Shown here piece after piece: positions 1 to 6,665 of a stretch of 9,217 bases of DNA. A model generated the notes under the pieces. That model was not told the origin of the DNA, ran no database searches, and saw only the letters and a list, made by a program, of their open reading frames with translations. The stretch comes from JBBRMQ01 sp038230775. Its GTDB lineage: Bacteria; Acidobacteriota; Thermoanaerobaculia; Gp7-AA8. The stretch lies in contig JBBRMQ010000179.1 of assembly GCA_038230775.1 (NCBI GenBank), positions 1 to 9,217 on the forward strand. Direction: 5' to 3'. Every line of letters starts with the position of its first letter. Within the stretch, counting starts at the first letter, position 1. A program made the translations under genes and the position numbers.

Positions 1-219
1 GAAGAGCGACATCGTGCGATAGGAGTCGATGATCGCGGCGAGCTCCGTGCCGGCTTCGAAGGACTGCATCGCGATGCCGGGGTGCGCCGCGACGATGGCG
101 TTGCGAATGTCGTGGAAGGCGTGCTCGGAGAGGTACTCGCTGGTCCCGCCGACCAGAATCACGTTCGGTGGGTTCTTTTTTGCGATTTCCGCGAGGATCG
201 TGTTGAGCGGCTTCGGCAT
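1..219 (-). CDS. holA: DNA polymerase III delta subunit, N-terminal fragment (3' end beyond window)
   Basis: This is the first 73 codons of a gene that runs off the left edge, starting at the ATG at 219-217. HolA is the clamp-loader delta subunit that opens the beta sliding clamp during replication. The fragment fits the family's N-terminal pattern: a beta strand with a degenerate nucleotide-binding-like turn (NVILVGGTSEYL, residues 19-30), a helix, then an acidic helix leading to a 'RTMSLF' segment (68-73), which corresponds to the 'lrtlPLFg' that precedes the next strand in delta subunits. It is the last gene visible in the minus-strand run. No Shine-Dalgarno is evident, and a large hairpin of 7-bp repeats lies directly upstream, so it may be transcribed separately from dksA or attenuated. 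The assignment rests on a short N-terminal match only, so it is likely but not certain. Confidence 0.72.
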   Translation of the reverse strand, partial: MPKPLNTILAEIAKKNPPNVILVGGTSEYLSEHAFHDIRNAIVAAHPGIAMQSFEAGTELAAIIDSYRTMSLF

Positions 220-221
220 CA

Positions 222-316
222 GAGAACGGGAATGTTGAATGTTAAATGTTGAATGTTAAATGTATTCACAAACTCACATTCAACATTCAACATTGAACAT
301 TCAACATTCCTCGTTC
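222..316. repeat. Hairpin built from tandem 7-bp repeats (AATGTTG) in inverted orientation
   Basis: The left arm (231-262) is AATGTTG/AATGTTA alternating, about 4.5 copies. The right arm (277-308) is the reverse complement, with units of CATTCAA/CATTGAA. The two 32-bp arms pair with only 2 mismatches around a 14-nt loop (263-276). The stem extends outward by about 7 further bp (224-230 with 309-316) with one bulged base at 311. It fills most of the 118-bp gap between the dksA stop and the holA start. It is AT-rich in an otherwise GC-rich window, which suggests an inserted or expanding element. Similar heptamer arrays are known to recur between genes in several environmental phyla; their function is not established. 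It could act as a transcription attenuator or terminator. Confidence 0.85.
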
Positions 317-337
317 CCGGGTGGGCGGGTGAAAAAT

Positions 338-712
338 CTAGGTGAGCATCCCCTTTTCCTGCAGGTCCTGGCAGTCGATGCAGAACGGCGTCCAGGGAAC
401 GGCAGCGAGGCGCTTATCGCCGATGACGTTGCTGCAGTTGGTGCAGGTTCCGAAGGTGCCGTCGGTGGTGCGGGCCAGCGCTTCCTCGATCTGCATGAGG
501 AGATTCCGCTCGCCGTCGGAGAGCGAGAAGTTCAGTTCCTTCGAATAGGCGCTCGCGGCCTTGTCGGCCAGATCCTGAATGCCGTCGTCGGGTTGGGAGT
601 TGCCCGCTGCCTTGTCGCGCTGGTAGGCGTCGAGAAGTTCCTTCTCCTTGCGGCGCAGGGCGTCGATGAAGGGCTGGTAGGGGGTTGTCTTTGCTTTCGT
701 ACGTGCTGCCAT
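338..712 (-). CDS. dksA: DksA/TraR-family C4 zinc-finger transcription factor
   Basis: A 124-aa protein. DksA-type proteins bind in the secondary channel of RNA polymerase and, with ppGpp, tune rRNA and biosynthetic promoters. Visible features are an N-terminal basic stretch (MAARTKAK), a long helical coiled-coil segment (about 15-80) whose tip carries the acidic DxxDxA motif (D47, D50, A52), and a C-terminal four-cysteine zinc finger, C90-x2-C93 and C111-x2-C114, ending in EKGMLT. Both the tip aspartates and all four cysteines are present, so it is predicted to be an active DksA-like factor. The open frame continues upstream to 940, but that extension lies over rlmH, so the ATG at 712 is chosen. 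An AAGGAG sequence lies 13 nt upstream, overlapping the rlmH stop, a slightly long spacing. Symbol dksA is used for the family; orthology to E. coli dksA is not proven. Confidence 0.88.
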   Translation of the reverse strand: MAARTKAKTTPYQPFIDALRRKEKELLDAYQRDKAAGNSQPDDGIQDLADKAASAYSKELNFSLSDGERNLLMQIEEALARTTDGTFGTCTNCSNVIGDKRLAAVPWTPFCIDCQDLQEKGMLT

Positions 713-729
713 TTGAGGGCTGGTGCTCC

Positions 730-1197
730 TTATTTGTGGTACGGAATGTTCCGCATCAACGTGCAGGCGCGGTAGATCTGTTCCAGCAGGACCACGCGGG
801 CCAACTGATGCGGGAGCGTCATTGCAGACAAGCTCAGCAGCAGATCGGCACGTTCGCGGACGCTGTCGTCGAATCCAACGTCGCCACCAAGCACGAACGT
901 GACGCCGTGGGGCTGCTCCATCGTCATTCGTTCGAGCCACTTCGCAAACTTCAAAGAATCCATTGAGCGGCCGCGCTCATCGAGGACGACCGTGTAACCG
1001 CGCGGGATTGCGGAGATCAGACCCGCAGATTGGGCGCGGATGATAGACCCATCGTCTCCGCTTTGTCTACCGCGATTCGGTGAGACCTGTGTAACTTCGA
1101 TCGGAAAGAAGTGCTTGATTCTAATGAGGTAACGGTCAAGCACCGCGCTGAGCTCGGCATCGGCGGAGGAGCGGATCCAGAGGAGACGGAGCTTCAT
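730..1197 (-). CDS. rlmH: 23S rRNA (pseudouridine-1915-N3)-methyltransferase RlmH
   Basis: A 155-aa SPOUT-fold enzyme, the usual RlmH length. RlmH uses S-adenosylmethionine to methylate pseudouridine 1915 in helix 69 of 23S rRNA, acting on assembled 70S ribosomes. Family hallmarks are seen in order: an N-terminal strand (MKLRLLWI), LDERG (72-76), the SAM-binding knot segment FVLGGDVGF (101-109), the highly conserved block around SLSAMTLPHQLARVVLLEQ (122-140), and the C-terminal YHK (153-155). The glycine-rich GGDVGF replaces the more common GGAyGf, a mild variation. It starts at ATG 1197, 12 bp after the stop of the upstream regulator; the only purine-rich site (AGGGG) is inside a small palindrome. 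The 18-bp gap to dksA points to one transcript. Confidence 0.96.
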   Translation of the reverse strand: MKLRLLWIRSSADAELSAVLDRYLIRIKHFFPIEVTQVSPNRGRQSGDDGSIIRAQSAGLISAIPRGYTVVLDERGRSMDSLKFAKWLERMTMEQPHGVTFVLGGDVGFDDSVRERADLLLSLSAMTLPHQLARVVLLEQIYRACTLMRNIPYHK

Positions 1198-1209
1198 GGG
1201 GCCAGGCCC

Positions 1210-1210
<1 letters not shown>
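1198..1210. promoter_or_regulatory. 13-bp GC palindrome at the regulator-stop/rlmH-start junction
   Basis: The sequence GGGGCCAGGCCCC is a perfect 6+1+6 palindrome; sterically it would form about a 5-bp stem with a 3-nt loop. Read on the minus strand, its 5' GGGG directly follows the UA of the upstream UAG stop and is the only Shine-Dalgarno-like sequence for rlmH, while its 3' CCCC touches the rlmH AUG. The fold would therefore hide the ribosome-binding site unless a ribosome finishing the upstream gene opens it. The palindrome is seen directly; the coupling role is inference. Confidence 0.5.
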
Positions 1211-2115
<905 letters not shown>

Positions 2116-2121
<6 letters not shown>

Positions 2122-2211
2122 CCGGAGCGTAGCGAGGGACCGGTGTGGGTCGGGTGGCTCGATCTGCGCCCCGCCCACCCACACCGTTGCCTCGCTACGC
2201 TCGGGATGACA
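2116..2211. repeat. 96-bp inverted repeat of the 'CHPERSE' type
   Basis: Two 35-bp arms (2116-2150 and 2177-2211) pair with 3 mismatches around a 26-nt loop. The ends read TGTCATCC on the left and GGATGACA on the right, and the inner arms carry GAGCGTAGCGAGG. Translated, it gives the peptide pattern CHPERSE...LATLRMT, which recurs as spurious protein tails in GC-rich environmental genomes, notably Acidobacteriota. It fills nearly the whole space between the rsfS stop (2217) and the regulator. The regulator's candidate ATG is formed from the GGATGACA end of the element. It is either a small non-autonomous mobile or REP-like palindrome; no transposase is near. Confidence 0.88.
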
Positions 2212-2216
2212 TAGCG

Positions 2217-2612
2217 CTACGGTCTTTTCTTGCGGTGCACCGGCGCGGCTGCCTCTTCCGTGAACTCCGGCGTGACATTCGGCGCGTCGCCCCACAGCCT
2301 CTCCAGCCCGTAAAAACGCCTGCAATCCTCGGTGAAGACGTGAGCGATGAAGTCGCCGAAGTCGACGAGAATCCAACGGCCCGGCGTCGTGCCTTCGACC
2401 ATCAGAGGCTTCACGCCTTCTTCCTGACGCAGCGTGTCGACGATGGAGTCGGCGATGGCTTGCGTCTGCCGCTCGCTGTTCGCCGAGCAGATGATGAAGT
2501 AATCGGCGATGGACGTCAGCTCGCCGACGCGGAGGACGTCGAGGTCGAACGCTTTCTTGTCGAGAGCAGCGCCAACCGCCGTTCGAACGCGTTGCTGGAT
2601 CGGATCGTTCAC
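2217..2612 (-). CDS. rsfS: Ribosomal silencing factor RsfS
   Basis: A 131-aa protein of the RsfS/Iojap family, which binds L14 on the 50S subunit, blocks joining to 30S when nutrients are low and is linked to large-subunit biogenesis. Core family pattern: ADYFIICSA (36-44), the GTTPGRWILVDFGDFIAHVF strand pair (about 74-93) and YGLERLWGDA (101-110). A tail of about 20 residues, rich in Glu, Ala and Lys (EFTEEAAAPVHRKKRP), follows the domain. It starts at GTG 2612, supported by an AGAGAGGG ribosome-binding site 6 nt upstream and by the first conserved residues; the open frame further upstream overlaps nadD out of frame and is not used. The start overlaps the nadD stop by 4 nt (GTGA), so translation is likely coupled. 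The palindrome at 2116-2211 follows immediately. Confidence 0.96.
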   Translation of the reverse strand: MNDPIQQRVRTAVGAALDKKAFDLDVLRVGELTSIADYFIICSANSERQTQAIADSIVDTLRQEEGVKPLMVEGTTPGRWILVDFGDFIAHVFTEDCRRFYGLERLWGDAPNVTPEFTEEAAAPVHRKKRP

Positions 2613-3190
2613 GAATGGCCCTCTCTGTATAGACGGTGATGGTGAATGTAACGCGAGACGAGCGGATCGACCAGTGACTCGATCGGCTCCCCGGCGCGTA
2701 CCCTGCGGCGGATCTCGGTTGCGGAGATCGGTACGGTTGCGTTTTCTGCAAAGACGAAACGGCCGGCCAGCGATTCGGGAACCGTGGCGCCCCCGCGGCT
2801 CAGGACGACGAAGCGCGCCAGCTCGAGCAGGCGCGCGGGATCTTTCCACTCCAGGAACTGTGCGACGTTGTCGTCGCCGATGACCCAGTCGAACGACGCG
2901 CCCGGATAACGCTGACGCATCGCCTCCAGCGTGTCGATCGAGTACGACGTGCCGCCACGTTCCAGCTCGATCGGCGAGACGAAAAGCACGTCGTTGTCGC
3001 GGATGGCGAGCGCAATCATCGCGAATCGGTGGTAACCCGACGCGGCCTGCCGGTCGGTCTTGAACGGCTGACGCCAGGCGGGAACGTAGATGATCTGGTC
3101 CCACCCCATCTGATCGCGTACGGCAAGCAAAGGCTCGACGTGACCTCGGTGAAACGGATCGAAAGTCCCGCCGCAGATTGCGATTCTCAT
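2609..3190 (-). CDS. nadD: Nicotinate-mononucleotide adenylyltransferase NadD
   Basis: A 193-aa nucleotidyltransferase that joins nicotinate mononucleotide to ATP-derived AMP to give deamido-NAD, the shared penultimate step of NAD synthesis in the cytoplasm. The N-terminal catalytic motif is GGTFDPFHRGH (7-17) with the HxGH pair H14 and H17; IIYVPAWRQPFK (33-44) and SYSIDTLEAM (82-91) follow, and the C-terminal ISATEIRRRV (155-164) matches the ISSTEIR signature of the family. Phe13 replaces the usual Pro in DPPH and Arg15 replaces the usual Leu/Tyr, minor changes. ATG 3190 overlaps the obg stop as ATGA; the frame continues upstream over obg but the motif fixes the start. The GTG of rsfS overlaps its stop. 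Confidence 0.96.
   Translation of the reverse strand: MRIAICGGTFDPFHRGHVEPLLAVRDQMGWDQIIYVPAWRQPFKTDRQAASGYHRFAMIALAIRDNDVLFVSPIELERGGTSYSIDTLEAMRQRYPGASFDWVIGDDNVAQFLEWKDPARLLELARFVVLSRGGATVPESLAGRFVFAENATVPISATEIRRRVRAGEPIESLVDPLVSRYIHHHRLYREGHS
2619..2626 (-). promoter_or_regulatory. Ribosome-binding site deciding the GTG start of rsfS
   Basis: The minus strand reads AGAGAGGG here, 6 nt before the GTG at 2612. It lies inside the end of nadD and supports the GTG start over upstream in-frame codons. Confidence 0.6.
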
Positions 3191-4212
3191 TCGTCCACCG
3201 TCAGGGCAGCCTCCTGTTCCTGCTGCCGCGCGCGAACAAAGGTCGCGAGCTTGCGCACGAGATCCTGCACGCCGTCGCCGGCGACCGCGGAGATCTCGTG
3301 GTAGTCGTAGCCGTGTTCTTTGGCGTAGCGCCGCAGCTTCTCCGAGTTGCCCGGAATCGCGGAATCGAGCTTCGATCCACACACCAGCCGCGGCTTCTTC
3401 GCCAGCATTTCCGAATGCAGCTCCAGCTCGTGCGCCACGACCTCCGCATCCACCTCCGGCTCTTCATTCGAAGACAGATCGACGAGATGCAAGAGAGCCG
3501 AGCAGCGCTCGACGTGACGCAGGAACTCGTGGCCAAGTCCGTGGCCTTCGTGCGCGCCTTCGATGAGACCGGGGATGTCCGCAACCACGAATGTCTCCTC
3601 GTCATCGCCTTTGACGACGCCGAGGTTGGGGACGAGAGTGGTGAAGGGGTAGTCGGCGATCTTTGGCTTGGCCGCGCTGATCACGGAGATCAGCGTCGAC
3701 TTGCCGGCGTTCGGCAGACCGACGATCCCGATGTCGGCGATGAGCTTCAGCTCGATCGTGAGCTCATGCTCGTCGCCGGGATTGCCCGGCTGCGCAAATC
3801 GCGGCGCCTGACGCGTCGCGGTCGCGAAGTGCTGGTTGCCCCACCCGCCCCGCCCACCCTGCGCCAGGAGGACGCGCTCGCCGTCGCGCGCGAGATCGGC
3901 GATGAGCTCGCCCGTCGCTTTGTCGCGGACGACGGACCCGATCGGGAGCTCGATGATCACGTCATCGCCCTGATGACCCGACATCTGCGAGCCCATGCCG
4001 TGCTCACCGCGGCCCGCTTTCCAGTCGCGTCTGAATTGAAGGTGATAGAGCGTGTTGAGGCGTTTGGAGGCGACGATGTAGATCGAGCCGCCGTTGCCGC
4101 CATCGCCGCCCGAGGGACCACCCTTGGGAACGAACTTCTCGCGGCGGAACGCGACGCAGCCGCGGCCGCCGTCGCCGGCTTTCACGCGGATCGTCGCCTG
4201 ATCGATGAACAT
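3187..4212 (-). CDS. obg: Obg-family GTPase (CgtA/ObgE)
   Basis: A 341-aa GTPase required for late 50S assembly and linked to ppGpp response. The glycine-rich Obg fold spans about 1-158 (GDGGRG 13-18, GGPSGGDGGNGG 31-42), and the GTPase domain about 159-330: G1 GLPNAGKST (165-173), switch I TT (191-192), G3 DIPGL (212-216), and G5 SAV (308-310). G4 reads SKLD (280-283) instead of NKxD, so the base-contacting Asn is Ser. There is only a short acidic C-terminal tail (QEQEAALTVDE). Start ATG 4212 matches the family start MFIDQA, yet no Shine-Dalgarno is visible and a REP-like palindrome lies just upstream. The stop overlaps the nadD start (ATGA). It follows the genes for L21 and L27, the common bacterial order. 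Confidence 0.97.
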   Translation of the reverse strand: MFIDQATIRVKAGDGGRGCVAFRREKFVPKGGPSGGDGGNGGSIYIVASKRLNTLYHLQFRRDWKAGRGEHGMGSQMSGHQGDDVIIELPIGSVVRDKATGELIADLARDGERVLLAQGGRGGWGNQHFATATRQAPRFAQPGNPGDEHELTIELKLIADIGIVGLPNAGKSTLISVISAAKPKIADYPFTTLVPNLGVVKGDDEETFVVADIPGLIEGAHEGHGLGHEFLRHVERCSALLHLVDLSSNEEPEVDAEVVAHELELHSEMLAKKPRLVCGSKLDSAIPGNSEKLRRYAKEHGYDYHEISAVAGDGVQDLVRKLATFVRARQQEQEAALTVDE

Positions 4213-4239
4213 CTAGATGAAAAGCTGAGAGCGCCGTTC

Positions 4240-4303
4240 CAGTGTAGGGCCGGCTTCAGCCGCCCTCAGAGTGACCGGCGGAAGCCGGTCCTCACACTTA
4301 CTG
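4240..4303. repeat. REP-like GC-rich imperfect palindrome between rpmA and obg
   Basis: The left arm (4240-4262, containing GGGCCGGCTTCAGCCG) is complementary to the right arm (4276-4303, containing CGGCGGAAGCCGGTCC) with a few mismatches and small bulges, and a 13-nt spacer. The outermost bases of the right arm overlap the stop codon and last codons of rpmA. It occupies most of the 85-bp rpmA-obg gap. Such GGCCGGCTTCAGCC palindromes resemble dispersed REP elements; it may also act as an attenuator or RNA-stability hairpin between the ribosomal protein genes and obg. No T-run follows, so a classic terminator is unlikely. Confidence 0.7.
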
Positions 4304-4564
4304 GGCAGCAGCAACCGGCGTCACGCTGATGTAACGGCCGCGCTCGCCTTTGTCGTGAAAATCCACGATTCCGTCGATCTTCGCGAACAGCGTGTGATCG
4401 CGACCGATGCCGACGTTCTTGCCGGGATAGAAGCGGGTTCCACGCTGACGCACGAGGATCGAGCCGCCGGTCACGAACTGGCCGGCAAAGCGCTTGACGC
4501 CGAGCATCTTCGGCTGCGAATCGCGGCCGTTGCGTGAGGATCCCTGTCCTTTTTTATGAGCCAT
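4298..4564 (-). CDS. rpmA: 50S ribosomal protein L27
   Basis: An 88-aa protein at the usual length. L27 reaches toward the peptidyl-transferase centre with its N-terminal tail and is incorporated late in 50S assembly. The sequence begins MAHKKGQGSSRNGRDSQPK, matching the L27 start (no cleavable Firmicutes-type extension), followed by LGVKRFAGQFVTGGSILVRQRGTRFYPG and HTLFAKIDGIVDF (58-70). It starts at ATG 4564, 3 nt after the rplU stop; an AAGGGG in the end of rplU serves as the ribosome-binding site. Its stop falls in the edge of the REP-like palindrome. Confidence 0.98.
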   Translation of the reverse strand: MAHKKGQGSSRNGRDSQPKMLGVKRFAGQFVTGGSILVRQRGTRFYPGKNVGIGRDHTLFAKIDGIVDFHDKGERGRYISVTPVAAAQ

Positions 4565-4567
4565 GAC

Positions 4568-4885
4568 TTACCCCTTGATCGAGTCAATGCGGAGCTCGAC
4601 GAGATCCTGACGATGCCCGTGCTTCCGCTTCGTGTGATTCTTGCGGCGCTTCTTCTTGAAAACGATGATCTTCTCACCACGCGTCTCACGGACGATCGTC
4701 GCGAGGACAGAGGCACCGCTGACCGTCGGCGAACCGACCTTCGGCTGATCTCCACCCATCATCAGGACTTCATTGAACGTGACTTTGTCCTTGTCGGCAT
4801 TGCCGAGGACGTCGCGCTCGACGAAAAGGGTTTTCCCCTCTTCGACCCTGTACTGCTTTCCACCCGAACGAATGACGGCGAACAC
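4568..4885 (-). CDS. rplU: 50S ribosomal protein L21
   Basis: A 105-aa protein; L21 binds 23S rRNA near L20. The family N-terminus FAVIRSGGKQYRV (2-14) and the basic signature KKKRRKNHTKRKHGHRQ (77-93) are clear. The start is GTG 4885, giving the family-standard length; it has a TGGAGGT site 4 nt upstream. An in-frame ATG at 4924 would add 13 residues foreign to the family and skip this site. It is the first gene of the housekeeping run and the likely entry point of the operon, following an 84-bp leader that holds a hairpin (4913-4940). rpmA follows after 3 nt. Confidence 0.97.
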   Translation of the reverse strand: MFAVIRSGGKQYRVEEGKTLFVERDVLGNADKDKVTFNEVLMMGGDQPKVGSPTVSGASVLATIVRETRGEKIIVFKKKRRKNHTKRKHGHRQDLVELRIDSIKG

Positions 4886-4889
4886 AGAA

Positions 4890-4896
4890 ACCTCCA
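4890..4896 (-). promoter_or_regulatory. Strong Shine-Dalgarno fixing the GTG start of rplU
   Basis: The minus strand reads TGGAGGT, with GGAGG ending 5 nt before the GTG at 4885. This is the best ribosome-binding site in the window and rules out the longer ATG 4924 start. Confidence 0.8.
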
Positions 4897-4912
4897 GAAA
4901 AGATGATGGTGG

Positions 4913-4940
4913 CTCGGCGAACAACGCGACCGCCGCCGAG
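4913..4940 (-). promoter_or_regulatory. Hairpin in the rplU leader / end of the upstream gene
   Basis: CTCGGCG (4913-4919) and CGCCGAG (4934-4940) pair perfectly as a 7-bp stem with a 14-nt loop, about 30 nt before the Shine-Dalgarno of rplU and 30 nt after the stop of the short receptor gene. In the minus-strand RNA a short TT-rich stretch (ATCATCTTTTCTGG) follows, so it could be a weak terminator for the receptor gene or a control element in the ribosomal protein leader. No convincing -35/-10 pair was found in the 84-bp gap. Confidence 0.35.
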
Positions 4941-4969
4941 TGTATTTCCGGTGCGGAACTGCCGAGAAT

Positions 4970-6637
4970 CTAGAAGTTTACACGAATTCCGAGCTGGCCG
5001 GTGCGGCGGCCGTTGTACGCGCCGGCCCGCTGGGCGAAGACATTGAAACCGTCGGCCAGAACATCCAGCCCCCATCGATCGAACGAAAACGTCTTCGCGG
5101 CCCGGATGTCGGTGCCGGCCAGCCGGTTCGACGCGGTAATCGCCGAACGATACCGCCCGATCCCGCTGAGCCAGAACCCGCCGGGCAGATGCACGGTCCC
5201 GGCGACCGCCGCGGAGTGCCGGGCGATGTCCCGGCTCGCGTCGCGATTCGAGTACGTGTACGAGCCGGTGAACGATAGGTACGTGCTGAATTGGACGAGG
5301 CCGCTCACCGCCACCGCATCATTCGCGCCCAGGACATGGAGAAGATCGGCATTCACCGCGACCCACGGATTGACCTGCCACGAGTAGCCGAGCGACGCAT
5401 TCGTCTGATTTGGATTGAGGTATCTGCCATAGCTCGCACGGATGAGATTCCGTCCGCTGCCGTTGACGTCGTAGGTGAAACCGAATCGCGGCGAGATCGC
5501 ATGTTCGTCCGTGAACCGGTCGTAGCGGAGGCCGGCGTTCACGGCCAGCTTTCCGGCGATGATCTGATCCTGCGCGAACCAGCTCGTGCCGCCATGCTCG
5601 AGCGCCATTCCGCCCGCGGTCCAGTCGTGCCGCACGATCGGCCCGGCGATGGAGCCGGCGATCGAGTCGCGCACCTCGTTCGAGCCGGATGCGCCGCGGA
5701 CCACGAGCTCATTCCACAACGTCTCGTGCGCAAGCCAGAGGTCGCGCGCGAGGAGACTGCCGGAGTTGCTCTTTGCCGCGGCGTAGTCGCCGGTGAGAAA
5801 GTGACGCGAGGAGAGGTCTCCGTTCGCGTTGGCGAACAGTCGCTGCACGTCGGAAGGCGAGCTGTCCGCCGCGGCGAAGAAATGCGCGACGTCCTTGACG
5901 ATCGGTCCTCCCGCGGTCGCTCCCCACTGCCAGTCGTGCGTTCGATCGCGGAAAAGGCCGAACGCGTTGCCGTTCACCTCGTTTCCTCCACTACGCGTCG
6001 CGATGAGAAGGACCCCGCCGCTCGTTCGCCCGTACTCCGCCGGGTACTGACGCGTCGTCGCGTTGATCTGGTCGACCGCGTCGAGCGGAATGTCCGTCGT
6101 CGAGGTGGCGCCATCGAGGACGATCTCCGCCAGCGGGTTCACGAGACGCGGATCCGCGAGCGGCGCGAGTGCCGCAAACTCTTCGACGTTGCGCACACGA
6201 AGCGGAACGTTTTCGATGATCTCGCGCCGCACGACGATGCCGATCGGCGGCGCGCTTTCCACGACGCGCACCGGAGCGGTGACGGTGACCTGTTCGTCTT
6301 CGGCCACCTTGCGCATGCGCACGTCGACGCGCCGCGGAACGCCGAGCAGCACATCGACCTTGCGCACGGAGACCGTTGCATAGCCATGCTGTTCAGCCAC
6401 GAGCTCATACGAGCCGGTTGGCAGATCGGGAAAGCGGTAGCGGCCGTCGGAGCCGGTCTTCAGCGTGCGGGTGAGTCCCGTTGCCGTGTGGGTGGCGGTG
6501 ATCTCGACGCGATGCATGGGCTGATCGCGCTCATCGCTCGCGCGTCCGATGATCGAGCCACCCGTGGTCTGCGCGGCCGCGACGACCGTCACGACCAGGG
6601 TCAGGAACGGAAAGAGCGCGCGCGCGGCGATCCGCAT
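4970..6637 (-). CDS. Short Oar-like TonB-dependent receptor-type outer membrane protein
   Basis: A 555-aa protein. Domains in order: a signal peptide (1-22, basic start, hydrophobic core FLTLVVTVVA, AAAQ cleavage region), a carboxypeptidase-regulatory-like beta-sandwich (about 25-110, GRASDERDQP...GRYRFPDLPTGSYEL), a TonB-box-like EQVTVTA (115-121), a plug-like part (about 130-217: REIIENVPLRVRNVEEFAALAP, EYGRTSGGVLLIATRSGGNEVNG) and a beta-barrel to the end (about 220-555) with alternating aromatic strands and a terminal Phe (RVNF) as expected for outer-membrane insertion. Related receptors are usually near 1000 aa, so plug and barrel are strongly reduced, yet no frameshift or internal stop is seen. 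The substrate is unknown. It starts at ATG 6637 with no clear Shine-Dalgarno; the putative lipoprotein gene ends 28 bp upstream, suggesting co-transcription. It is not part of the ribosomal cluster by function. Confidence 0.85.
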   Translation of the reverse strand: MRIAARALFPFLTLVVTVVAAAQTTGGSIIGRASDERDQPMHRVEITATHTATGLTRTLKTGSDGRYRFPDLPTGSYELVAEQHGYATVSVRKVDVLLGVPRRVDVRMRKVAEDEQVTVTAPVRVVESAPPIGIVVRREIIENVPLRVRNVEEFAALAPLADPRLVNPLAEIVLDGATSTTDIPLDAVDQINATTRQYPAEYGRTSGGVLLIATRSGGNEVNGNAFGLFRDRTHDWQWGATAGGPIVKDVAHFFAAADSSPSDVQRLFANANGDLSSRHFLTGDYAAAKSNSGSLLARDLWLAHETLWNELVVRGASGSNEVRDSIAGSIAGPIVRHDWTAGGMALEHGGTSWFAQDQIIAGKLAVNAGLRYDRFTDEHAISPRFGFTYDVNGSGRNLIRASYGRYLNPNQTNASLGYSWQVNPWVAVNADLLHVLGANDAVAVSGLVQFSTYLSFTGSYTYSNRDASRDIARHSAAVAGTVHLPGGFWLSGIGRYRSAITASNRLAGTDIRAAKTFSFDRWGLDVLADGFNVFAQRAGAYNGRRTGQLGIRVNF

Positions 6638-6665
6638 GAGCGCAGAAGAGTATCAGGATGCGCGC

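Noticed and set aside
231..308. CRISPR array
   Set aside because: The units are 7 bp and directly abutting with no spacers, and the two halves are inverted; this is a repeat hairpin.
713..940. N-terminal extension of the DksA-like protein
   Set aside because: It overlaps rlmH in another frame and does not resemble the family; the ATG at 712 gives the expected length.
2122..2751. Regulator extended to a 513-residue protein
   Set aside because: The extension runs through the palindrome and over rsfS out of frame, with a low-complexity Arg/His-rich peptide; it is an artefact of the open frame.
3178..4329. Long plus-strand open frame (383 codons) opposite obg
   Set aside because: It mirrors obg in a GC-rich region; the peptide has no recognisable domain and obg is unambiguous on the minus strand.
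4886..4924. ATG 4924 as the start of rplU
   Set aside because: It adds 13 residues not found in L21 and bypasses the strong TGGAGGT site that serves GTG 4885.
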